Source of the DNA: Blastobasis lacticolella
Taxonomy: Eukaryota; Arthropoda; Insecta; Lepidoptera; Blastobasidae
NCBI GenBank assembly: GCA_905147135.1
Contig: LR990049.1
Span: 7,085,428 to 7,149,427 of the forward strand
DNA: 64,000 bases
Reading direction: 5' to 3'
Positions 1 to 10,822 of the stretch are shown piece after piece (position 1 is the stretch's first letter; every line of letters starts with the position of its first letter). The notes beneath the pieces are model-generated. The model worked only from the letters and a program-made list of their open reading frames with translations. It had not been told where the DNA came from and searched no databases. Position numbers and translations under genes: made by a program.

Positions 1-201
1 CCATTTCACCAGTGTGGGTCTCGGTTATATCAAATCAGTGTTTGGTATACAACGGTGTCGTCGGCATTTTTAGGGCTCGCAGTCCGATTTCTCTATTAAT
101 TATTTGCGGTGCCATTGGTCTCTTGCGCTTTGTGAGGTGTGAACGATTTTTTCTAATACGGAGCCCCCTGTACCTTCGTGCGATTTGAGTTTTCAACTGT
201 G

Positions 202-2260
202 GTAAGGTTCTTTTTTATTGTTTCATTATGGTTTTTGTAATTTATTTGATAGGGTAGTATGTGTTCTTTTCAAAGCTTAAGATATTTATTGGTTATAGAG
301 CTCTATCGATTATTTTATGGGCTTTTCTTTTATGTAGCTTCTGTGTGCTAATACGGTTAATAGTAAATACAATAAGGTTTTATTATTATATATAAGTATG
401 GAGTGTTTACATATTAAAATGACACTTATTGAAGCTTTCATAGGTATACTAGAGTTATAGTATACAACTAATGTTTAAATTGTTGCTTGTAATTTTCTAG
501 ACAAACATGAAAGTTATTTATTACTAATTACTAGCCATTCCCAGCGGCTTTCACCCGCGTGCAGAGATTCTGTAAACATTCAAAGTTCTCGTGCGTCTCT
601 ATTATTTTCCAGGATATAAAGTAGCCTGTGTTACTCGGGAATAATGTTGCTCCCTATGAATGAATGAATGAATACAACAGTTTTTGAGTTTAATTTGAAT
701 TTTCAGATCATTACCTAATAATAAAAATACAAATATTTTCTCTTAATAATTTTAGTATAGTTTGGAAATAATTCTCGATAACGCTTTAAACACAGCACTA
801 AGTGGTCTTCACAGAAACTGGCAGAAACACATAAACATGTCATTTTTATTTGAAGTCAAATTGTCCATTGAGTCTGGAAATACAACTTTCCATTGAAAAG
901 ACATCAACGCGCGCCCCCGGTGTATCCGCAAAGCAAGATACGTATTTTCACTTCCGTGCCCATTCCGTCAGCGTCGAACATTCTTTGCATGTTGATCAAT
1001 ATTTAAACGTAGACAAAACTATGTATGTTACATGGGATATGGACATTACTATATAGCTATTACTATTTCTAGAACCTAATAGGTATAGCATACTTTCAAT
1101 TATAGTAATGTGTTTATACTAGTAAAAATTACGAGGCTAAACTCTCTGGTGGTACTATATAAATAGGGAAAGTTTGTTTATTGTGTTTAGCAGATATAAG
1201 TAATATTGCAGAGGGGAAGAGTTTGTAAGTTTTTATGTTGCGGGGAAAACTTATGAAGCGATTTTCAAAATTCTTCCATTATTAGGAAGCTACATTTTTC
1301 CGGAGAATCACAGGGTATTATTTTCCCGGAACAAGATCCCGCGGGATAGTCGAATGTTAGAGTTTCGAACTGATAGACGAATGATTTTCTGATTCGAATA
1401 GATATACTGATAATTAAATATATAAAAATGTTTAAAATAAATTACACACATTGTCCATGTTTTGCCATTAAATATAGTAACAACATTGGGTTAGTTCACC
1501 TATGTATTTATAATTATAAATTTATCTGGGGTTATTTATGAAATAACTTACCCGATACCAAAACTTCTTTAATTGTGACGTAGGGAGGAAAAAGAAAAGG
1601 CCAAAATATAATGAAACTATGAATTATGCAAAAAAAATATGAATACAATTACGTCATACTATTATTGGTCCCACGAATAAAGTAAATCGTTGAATTTCAA
1701 ATTTCGGTCAACCGTTCGTTATAGAAAGCAATGTAGAACATACAGACATGAGTTCCCCACCACTAATTTTAGCTTAGTTTTGGTCACAAGAACCTTTGCA
1801 ATTATTCTAGTCTTGCTTAATACACAATATACTTCGTAAATTAATATGGACAAAATTTCCTTCGATTGTAAATAAGAGTGTAATAAATGTACTAATAAAT
1901 AAAATAAATAAATAGGTATAGGATGTTATAACAAGTACACTATATTCCGTGGCCAATCAGAATGGGATGGAACTAATTTGCCCGAGAGCTGTCATTGCTA
2001 TTACCGCCAATAAGGTTCCATCCCATACTTATAGTGCGCGGATAATAATATTATCATGGAGAAGAAGGCTTACTATTGCAGGGAAGTCCATCATACTTTG
2101 GATTATGATAAGAATTTTTTTTAGTAGTTTCTAATAAATATATAGTGGATATTTAGTAGTGCAGTGCCTCTTTAAATACACATTAACGTTAACGTTAGTA
2201 CGCAAAATGTGCCCATTATAGTAAAAAGTGTGACTAAAATGAGCTTTTTCTCAATTACAG
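202..2260 (+). other. Probable 5' UTR intron of DUF4773 gene A, AT-rich with dispersed repeats
   Basis: No coding gene is seen. A donor-like GTAAGG at 202 and the acceptor at 2258-2260 could bound one intron. It contains degenerate copies of common dispersed repeats around 540-660 and 1200-1390 (the second shares CCCGCGGGAT with 20740-20765). The short open frames at 850 and 1949 have no signal of selection that I can see. Confidence 0.35.
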
Positions 2261-2277
2261 GCAGGGAAGCTTTCAAG

Positions 2278-5200
2278 ATGAAGCTGTCCCTAGTTTTTGA
2301 GCTTCTGCTTATATTCGTGCTACTAGCATTTGCTGCGTCTAAAAGCGTTGGTGAGTATAAGCCTTTATAAATGACTTAATGTTATAATAATATTATGATA
2401 TACTGAATTACATAAATACGGTTTCATAATTGTTTCTTTCAAACTAATATGTATGAATTATGTTTCTTTTGCATTTCGATTCCGCGTTACTGTCATGCTT
2501 GGTTGTACCTCCTTACGTGTAATTTAGTTGATTAATGTGATTAGATTATACTTTGATGGTAATCGATTCAACGTTGAAATGTACATCCACTTTAAACAGT
2601 TTCACATTTTTGTAGCCTTCAATAAAACGTCAAGCACGTCGCCGTGTCGTTTGTCTATTACTTCATTTTTACTTTGACAGGATACTTTTTATGTAGCGAA
2701 TCGAAATTAATTGAGAACATTGTAAGTTCATAATAAATATTTCAAACTATTCATAACAAAATTTATCGACACAACAAATACTGAAAGTTCTGATATACTT
2801 ACTTACTGCGCTGGCTCAGCGACCCAAGGTGGATCTTAACCTCCGACACCAGATATTCTAAGTTCAGATATACCTATCCAAAATTGCTAAACATTTTTAC
2901 TAAAAACATAAAGATAATTATAATAAAAATGTAACATTTGCAAAACTGACAAAACTAATCTCAAACATAATTTTAAATTACAGTAAATCGAAGGAACAAC
3001 AGAAAAGGAATCCAGAATAGGAACGATGAAGTTGACCAATTGAAACCTGATGAGAATACCCTGAACAAGTATTGCAAATGTTCTGAGGCGTTCTGCAACT
3101 GCTGTAGAGACTTCAATGTCCCACTCGTCACTCTCAATGGCCCAGGTCAGTTTATTGACTTTAATTACTGTTAAGAAAATGTATACTATAATACTTTATA
3201 CGATGTATACAGACATAAAGTTAGGACAGTGTGCAGTGATCAGGAATAGAGACAGCAGTATAATAAAATTGAAACCTACCGAATTACAATGTGACGGTAG
3301 TAGCACTCATAGCTTTGAAGAGGGTGATTGTTCATTTACCGATGGTTTAAAACCGTTTACTTTAAAATTTTCAGGTTGTGCTACTCTTATGTACTTGAAC
3401 GGAGACAAGATGTCGGTCTCGCTGAGCTTCGGGAGAAAAGTCATCACAAACAAGACTTTGTCCAGTAAGTTATGTTTACCATTATCACAAGTTATTTTGG
3501 AACAGTATTAGGAAATCCTCTAAAATTTGGAGCAAATATTTTCTGTTCTCCAGTCGTCCTGTGACCATGACGAATGTAACTGCATGTATATAGACAAAGG
3601 TACGCGGTAGGAAAACCCGAACATATTTTTAAAATATAATATATTAATAATAATAACGACCATAGTTAAAAACATGATGTCAAATATTTCCTAGTTTACT
3701 ACTTGTATATTTAAAATATTGTATTCTTACCATTGATATTCTTGTCTACAGGTCGTAAACCCAGTCCAGTCTGTATGCCTTTACCTGGAGGTATATCAAA
3801 ATTCTGTGGCCGTGTGTACAACATCGCTAGGTCTGGAGAGGAATTCAGAGCCTGTCTCGGTTTGGAATTGCAATCAAAGAAATCAGTAGAAGCAGCATTG
3901 AGAGTTTCTTGCTTTAAATTTGGCCCTAGAGGAGTTACTATGGAGCAAGCTGATCCACTGCCCCTTGTTCCACCATCTGAAGCAGCTGGTGATGACGACG
4001 ACGATGACGATGATGACGACGACGACGATGATGATTTTGGTCTTGGAGACGATGACGACAGTGAGTTTAAAAATATGTATTTCTTTTATGAAAAAGGGAG
4101 TCAAAGCTTGCAAACGGATCACCTGTGTAATCCGTTTGCTTCAGATCAGCGGATGTTATAATTTAAGTAACATGTATATTGATTTATAAAAGGTTGATGA
4201 ATGTGGAAAAACGAGACAGGCTTTTTATGCTACTTAGTGACAAACATGCACCTGATGGTAAACGGTAACTGTCGCAAATAACATCTTCACTTCATGCATT
4301 AAGGTTGCAGGTAACAAAATGCAGAACCTCAGGTTCATTGTTACTTCCTGCATTGTTGTATCCTTTAAACCAGAATACAACAATGCTCGCAGTGGTACCC
4401 ATACAGGCGGCCTCCACAACCAGATTTTTCAGAACCGTCGTCACGCTTCATCCTTATGTCGTGGATCTTCCAACTATCCGCACGAGCCGCTTTGGCTCGA
4501 CTTTTATGATGCGTACGGCTAAAGCGTATTCCCTGATCAATATAATCTGGATGCCTTCAAGGCTAGAGTGAATAGGCTGTTCCTAGACAGGCATGCTCCA
4601 TCATCGACCGCATCGTCACTTACCACCAGGTGAGGTGGAGGTCAAATGCCTGTCTAGTAAAGTAATAAAAAAAATAATTAAATAGAACAATATGGACTCT
4701 GCCTACCCGTACAGAAAAAATGTGGTATCTGTCTACGTATATTGATTATTAATTTCATGCCAAAAAATCTCGTATTGCGACTACATACTGGATCGAAGAA
4801 TAGAGGATTACGAAGTGGATCTTGGCCTCTGGCCCAAAGATTCGCTATTAGTCTCTTCTTGCGCGATTTAGATAGCGCAGGTCTTTCTGGACTTCGTCCA
4901 TCCATTGCTACCTGGGCCGCCCCATCGGACGCCTATGTTTTTGTCATAGTGAAAATTATAAAATATTAATTATGTTATCCATTCCTTCTTACAGCCGATT
5001 TTGACGCCATAAACGACGTGGATGGCGCAGACTACACAGGCTTTAGTCTTTTGGGCGAAGACTTGCTTGGAGACCTGTTCGGTGGTGGCGGCTCGTCGTC
5101 AGGTACGAAGAAATCTAACAAGAATAAGAAGAAGCAGGCGCCAGTACCCGCTACCTCTACTTCCACTACAAGGAGACCTCGTCCAACACGACGACCATCC

Positions 5201-6310
5201 AGGAAACCAAGTTCCAGAAGTACTACGCCCAGACCCACCAGATCAACAACAGTTAAGGTCCGACCAGTAAACCGACGTCCAACCCGACGACCAAACGGAA
5301 GACCGAGGCCATCACGAAGAACTACTACAGCCGCCTCCGTCACAGAATCTATAACGACATCTCCTCTTTCTAGCACCACAACAACCACGACTACAGCGTC
5401 CACATCAGCAGTCACTTACACTACTCCTGCTATACAATCCACAGAACGCGCTCAGTTCATAACAACAGCGAATGATAATACTTTTGAACCAGTAATTATT
5501 GTTACTCAGAGACCAGTTTCAACTTTGTCAGTGACTACGCCCAAATCTGTTACCAATTTCGAAGATCCCGGCCTAGAAATGTCTCTAGCACATATAACAG
5601 GACAGCTCTCTGTTATGCCAGCCACTCCAATCATATCACATGATGCAAAGGAGTCACATCTTCCAATGACTACAAGCGAAGAACAAATAACTTATGAGAA
5701 AATTGAGACAATCACACCAAAAGGCATAACTATGGCGTACGCCACAACACCCCGAATTAAGGAGGATATGATACAGATTGTACATGATCTTGACTCGAGT
5801 TCTGAAGAACAACTTGCTAAGAAGGAAAACATGGCGGCTGATGAATCGCAAAAGAAGGAAAGTTACTTGCCGCCTAAAAAAAACGACAATGACTTTGTTC
5901 CTGAAGACTTAGATGTTATCGATTTGGGTAGTATTGGTGAAAGTGTCGGCGAACAGATTGGCATATTTGACAATAAAAGAGAAAACAGGAATAAAAAAAT
6001 AAAAAACACGAACAGACCACACGGTAATAAGAACGGCGAAGATTATGATATTTTAGGCATTGGACAGTTTGGAGAAACGGTTGGAGCGGAAATTGGCTTA
6101 TTTGATAATAATAACAGAAAACACAGAAATAGAGAAATAACACAAAATGCACAGAAAAACGGTGACGGCTTAGAAGATTATGTTATGGATGGATTGGGTG
6201 AAGTTGTTGGAAGTACACTGGACTTGGATAGGTCCGATAAAAGTAAATTAAAGAAAAAGAATAGGAGAAGACAGAATAAAATGATGAGAGGTGAATGGTC
6301 TCAAGTATGA
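2278..6310 (+). CDS. Secreted DUF4773-like cysteine-rich protein A (poly-Asp and Thr/Arg/Pro-rich tail)
   Basis: Five coding exons join in frame: 2278-2350, 2984-3145, 3375-3464, 3752-4060 and 4995-6310, giving 649 aa. All introns are GT-AG and phase 1. The protein starts with a hydrophobic signal peptide (MKLSLVFELLLIF...). The ten-cysteine domain follows: the signature CKCSEAFCNCC, a sixth Cys in GCATL, then Cys in PVCMP, KFCGR, RACLG and VSCFK. After the domain come a run of about 15 Asp, a basic Thr/Pro/Arg-rich stretch, a Ser/Thr-rich mucin-like stretch and three imperfect copies of a G-E-x-V-G motif ending in a Lys/Arg-rich tail. An acceptor at 2258-2260 implies a non-coding first exon; a GTAAGG donor near 202 is a candidate. 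A polyA signal lies at 6429-6434. The domain family is insect-specific with no known biochemical role, and I infer only secretion. This is the first of five tandem paralogues. Confidence 0.85.
4190..4670 (+). repeat. Dispersed LINE-type 3' end repeat in intron 4 of DUF4773 gene A
   Basis: A sequence ending in TCACTTACCACCAGGTGAG recurs in degraded form at about 22140-22440, 37005-37110 and 59880-60010. The shared landmarks are TGCGTACGGCTAA, TCAATATAATCTGGA and CCTAGACAGGCATGCTCCA. It resembles the 3' region of a non-LTR element; the encoded frames are broken. Confidence 0.55.
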
Positions 6311-6500
6311 AACAGTAGTCAACATAGTTTTAAGTAGATCTAGTGTACTTCTTCCTAAGATATTTATTAATGGTCTGTAAATAGTCGAACTGTATGAATG
6401 GTTATTTATTATGTATGAACTTCAAAACAATAAACAATGATTAGTAAAACAGTATTTTTACTCCCCCAGAGTATTTTTCGAAAAGATGATCTATTAAAAT

Positions 6501-6827
6501 CATCATCATCATCTTGGCGTTAATGTCCCGGTTGAGCTTTCGCGCACGAGGGCCCGGGGTCCGCCTTGACCATGATCCAGGATTGCGCAGGTCAGGTAAA
6601 TACAGTGGAGCGACTGCCATCTGACCTCCATGACCCTGCTACCAGGGGAACCTGACCAGATTGGATCATGGGTACACATTCAGGCCCCTGAATGTGCAGG
6701 TTTCATCACGATGTTTTCCCTCACGGTAAGAGCATCGGTTAGTCATTGGTACATGGCCGGAGCGGAATTCAAACCTGGGACCTCTGGCTTACGAGTCGGA
6801 TATTCTAACCACTCGGCCATCGACGCT
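6501..6827 (-). mobile_element. tRNA-derived SINE (family 1), full length with target-site duplication
   Basis: Read on the minus strand, it begins with a tRNA-like head containing an A box (GGCCGAGTGGTTAGAA) and a B box (GGTTTGAATTCC), and ends in an (ATG)n tail. The 10-bp direct repeat CTATTAAAAT flanks it at 6491-6500 and 6828-6837. Relatives occur at 11752, 17175, 28703, 37600, 41631, 44100 and 46125. Confidence 0.8.
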
Positions 6828-6918
6828 CTATTAAAATAAATAACTATAATTATTTTTATAGTACTCCGAGCCATCAACTGATACTTTACTAAGTAATTGA
6901 ATAATGGCGGCTTATTTT

Positions 6919-7360
6919 TAACCGACTTCAAAGAAGGAGGAGGTTCTCAATTTGTTAACTTTTTTATGTATGTTCTCCGATTACTTGATCCTTGCGGGAC
7001 TAATTTGAAAAAAACTTTTTTTGTTTGAAAGGGTCTTCCCAGATCAGGTCAGTATCTGATGATGAGATCCCAGAGAAATCGAGAACAACCTTCGAAAATG
7101 GTAGGCACGTATGGTGTGTTTCTTACGTTATCATATTATCAGGTGTTCGCTTCAAAGTGTCATTATCTGAAGAAACAGAACTCTGTAACGAATATAAGTT
7201 AGAATGCAATTAGCCGACAGAAACTACTCAGTAGTATCTAGATACTACGTGACTACTAAGTGACATGATGCTTGAAAGGATATCCTAACAATCACCGAAA
7301 ATTATATAAAAAAAACTGACTTCAAATCACAAAAAAGTAAAAAATCGTTTTTATCATAAA
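6919..7360. repeat. Dispersed repeat fragment between SINE and LINE remnant
   Basis: The stretch starts with CCGACTTCAAAGAAGGAGG and contains several short broken frames. It resembles a common lepidopteran dispersed repeat; no gene is supported. Confidence 0.35.
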
Positions 7361-7399
7361 CCTAGTCCAAATAAACCCCTCGAAGACATAGATCTGCGC

Positions 7400-8165
7400 A
7401 TTTTCCGCCAAAAAAGATCCCTTTAACATAGTGCCGCAGTTTCAAGGATTTTTGCCCTTTCCATCTCAAAAAGTATTGGGATCCTCGGTGTCGACATATC
7501 GGATAGCGTGCGATTCTGAGTCACCTGGAAGGCAAGGAGAAACTGGCTTCGAAAATGCTTGGAGTGCTTAACCGGTCCAAGCGATACTTCATCCCAGGGC
7601 AGCGCCTGCTGCTGTACAAGGCACAAGTGCGGCCACATATGGAGTATTGTTCCCATCTTTGGGCCGACGAAACTGCCGACCTGCTTAATCCTCTGGACTC
7701 CGTACAGAGACGCGCCGTACGAATTGTCGATGATCCCATACAAACACGCAAGTTGGAACCACTGGCAAACCGAAGGGACTTTGGCTCCCTGTGTGTGTTC
7801 TATCGGCTGTAAAATGGGGAGTGTTCCGAGGAACTTTTCGAACTGGTGCCCACAGCACAATTCCGCCATCGCACCACCCGCCATGGGCTGGGTACTCATC
7901 CTCACTACGTAGACCCTCTGTTGGTCACGACGCGACGCGAAGGTTCGAAAGAACGTTTCTCGCTCGTACGATTCGGATGTGGAATGAGCTCCCAGCCACA
8001 GTGTTTCCTTTGGACTATGACATGGGATCGTTCAAGAGGTATATTAGAGGTCTCCTCAGAGGAGGGCAACGCAATGGTGACTCCCCTGGTGTTGCTGATG
8101 TCCATAGGCGGCGGTGACCACTTTCCATCAGGTGGCCCGCTTGCCTGTTTGTCTGCCGTATAATA
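7400..8165 (+). pseudogene. CR1/jockey-like non-LTR reverse transcriptase, 3' terminal remnant
   Basis: The fragment encodes the end of an RT ORF: NRSKRYFIPGQRLLLYKAQ, VRPHMEYCSHLWA, VQRRAVRIVDDP, FELVPTAQFRHRTTRHGL, then RMWNELPATVFPLDYDMGSFKRYI. These pieces fall in different frames, with shifts near 7520, 7812 and 7960, so it is dead. The 3' end GTGGCCCGCTTGCCTGTTTG followed by a short A run is repeated in minus orientation at 40837-41010 and 46337-46490. Confidence 0.75.
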
Positions 8166-9156
8166 TAAAAAAAAAATTTATGTTTACGAGTAATTTAGAT
8201 ATCATTAGTTTTACGAACATTACAGTGCTGGCACCGCGTCCAAAAATAATGATATCGAACTTACTCGTATTGTATGATAAAAAGCTTATTATTTTACTTT
8301 TTGTGATTACTTGATAATATAATAAATAGTAGCTGCTTGGTAGCTATTTTTATTTTGCCATTTGGGTCTGATCTATCCCGATCCTGTAATAGTGATCTCG
8401 TGGGAATCGGGTTTAGTATTTGTTTTTGTATGGCAACCACGACTTTGGGTTTAGGCTATGATTGTAGAAAAGAAAACGTTACACAACTTTAGATATCCAA
8501 TTTCAATACGTACAATTTTACCTTTAAACTGATTAACTACTTAGGGGTTGTGGAGCTCTACTACCATCTCATGGATCTCCTTCCTCCTGCTCGTGGTCCT
8601 CCTGCTGACAGATGGATGAGGCTCTGGCGAATCGGCTTTTCCTAATGGGTTATGCGGATCGTATGGTCACCGCAAGTAAAAAGCCAATCACCGCAATATA
8701 CATGAAAGTTATCAAAGGAAACGCGCCTTCGTGCGCCTCGCTCTAGCTAGTACAACCGGGACTGACCCCAGGATGATGATGATGATACACTACTCTCTTA
8801 CTTGACCCCGAATATATACAACTCAATTAAAAAATCTACAAACAAATATTGGAAAAGTTACCATGAATATAGATCGACGCATAATCATTATGACACGATC
8901 AGTTGCAAAACAATATATTAATTTTAATCACGCCTCTCCATACCAAAAGTAGACACTGATAGCTATCAAGTACCTTTCAACTTTCTCTTGTACAGGCTTT
9001 TAAAATTTATACCTTGTCATTTAAATGTTCACTGCCCATGCAGCCGAATGAGTCATAGGAGGTATGTTAATAGAAGACAGTTAAATACTTGAGACCTCTC
9101 ACAAAGACTGCAATTCTTACTGGAAAGCCATGCGACGCTGATCCATCAACACAAAA
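8166..9156. other. Intergenic region before DUF4773 gene B
   Basis: AT-rich DNA contains one dispersed repeat fragment at about 8560-8780 (ending in a GATGATGATGAT run). The presumed promoter of gene B must lie here, but no clear TATA box is visible. Confidence 0.35.
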
Positions 9157-10444
9157 ATGACGAACACGGTCATAAAGTTTTTATTATTGTTGACATTTAT
9201 TACACATTATGGCACCAGTGCTTATGGTACCTATAACTTTAAATACTTTTGTTTAAATAAATATTTCTTGTGATGTTCCATGAACTAATTTTTGTTTTCT
9301 TAATGTGCAGCCAGAGAAAATATAATAATAGAAGACAAACCTTACGAAATAATTAATGTGTCAATACCTCGGTTTGTGTGGCGAGAAGCATTCAATCCTA
9401 CGCCTGTATTGAAATCTCCTGTAACCATTGTTGTACCAATCTATGTACCGCCGGATGATGAAAACGAGGTAGATGAGGAGGATGAAGTGAGTGAAGACGT
9501 TGAAACTACTACAGCTATAAGTGTTAATGAAGAACAAATACTTGAAGATGTAAGTGAAGCGCCTGTTGTAAGTAGTTCCCCCGCCGTGGAAGATGAACTA
9601 CCTCCCGCTGACACTCCAGTTACAGGCCAAGTCGTAAGATTTCCTTGCTCCTGCCCTAGTGGCCAATGTGGTTGTTGCACCGGTGCTATATTGCAAAGAA
9701 TCAATATGAAAGCTTGCGGAAATATTTCCTTTGTGCCAGAAGACTTTGTATTTGATGTCAGACTAACTGTTAACAACAATACGGTTGTACGACGCAGAGT
9801 TTCAGGTAGGTGCCTGAAAATGTGAAGTTCCTTAATAAACACTATTTTTATATTTATTTCTCTGTTAATACTTTTTATTCCAGCAAGTGATCCTCCACCT
9901 ATATGCTTCAACCCCAGGAGAGCGCCATTTGTTCAAGTATGTGCAGAGATATCAAATATTCGTATCCGAAATAGTAATGCATATGCCTGTATGGACATCA
10001 ATGCTAATATTGGAGGTTTTCCTATTTACTCCGCCTCGTTCAGATGTTTTGGGTAAGGTAATTCTGTAGAGAGTTTCAACATCATGGCCTATTATATGAT
10101 ATTATTAAACTATATTATGTTGTTTCAGTTTGGGATCAAAAGGCGTCCAAACTGGCTTGAAACCCAAGCCGGTATCGTCAGGGCCTAAGCCGGTTAGTTT
10201 ATTTGGGAGTAGTGATAATGATGGCAATGGTGGAGGTTTATTGGAAGACGCAGCAGGAACGATTTTCGGCGGCGGTGAAGGTGGTGGCCTCTTCGGAGGC
10301 TCTGAAGGTGGCCTCTTCGGAGGCTCTGAAGGTGGGCTCTTTGGTGGCGGCGGATCTGATGACGATGATAACGGTGGACCCTTTGATGCTCTTGGTGATG
10401 CCGTAGGAGGTATATTTGAAGGGAGAAAAATTAGAAGACTGTAA
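9157..10444 (+). CDS. Secreted DUF4773-like cysteine-rich protein B (Gly-rich tail)
   Basis: Four exons join in frame: 9157-9226, 9311-9805, 9884-10052 and 10129-10444, giving 349 aa; intron phases are 1, 1 and 2. A signal peptide (MTNTVIKFLLLLTFI...) is followed by a long acidic linker rich in Glu, Asp and Val. The ten-cysteine domain has CSCPSGQCGCC, then Cys in KACGN, PICFN, QVCAE, YACMD and FRCFG. The tail is Gly-rich with three near-identical GGLFGGSE-type repeats, an Asp run, and an ending in DALGDAVGGIFEGR plus a basic terminus. PolyA signals lie at 10528-10533 and 10540-10545. The intron pattern matches the next gene, so these two look like sister duplicates. Function is unknown; an extracellular matrix, cuticle or secretion role is speculation. 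Confidence 0.85.
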
Positions 10445-10822
10445 ACTTCAAGTACAAGATTTAATAATAGTGTAGTAGTAATTTGTACATAATACTTATT
10501 TATTTAATATTATTCTATGTTGTTTTAAATAAAATTATCAATAAATACCTTTGGATTTAACTATTTAATACCTACTATCGTACTTTGATTCGAATATCAA
10601 TTGCTATCTCCAGTTAATTAAAAGTGAAACTACTTGAGTAATAAGTGGTGGAAGTCATTATTTCTCAAATGTGATCAATAAAACGGCAGTTGATAAAACC
10701 ATGTGAAAGTAAAGAAGTTCGCTGTCCAATGAACCGGTTCAAATATGCGGAGTGAACTGGAGCGTCTTGTGTTATTCACACTATCGGCGCACGCGCAGCT
10801 TCGCGTCACAATACATACTAAG

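Noticed and set aside
5032..5415. 127-codon minus-strand frame opposite DUF4773 gene A
   Set aside because: Shadow of the low-complexity Thr/Arg-rich plus-strand exon.
9441..9911. 156-codon minus-strand frame opposite gene B
   Set aside because: Shadow frame; crosses the exon-intron border of a well-supported plus gene.
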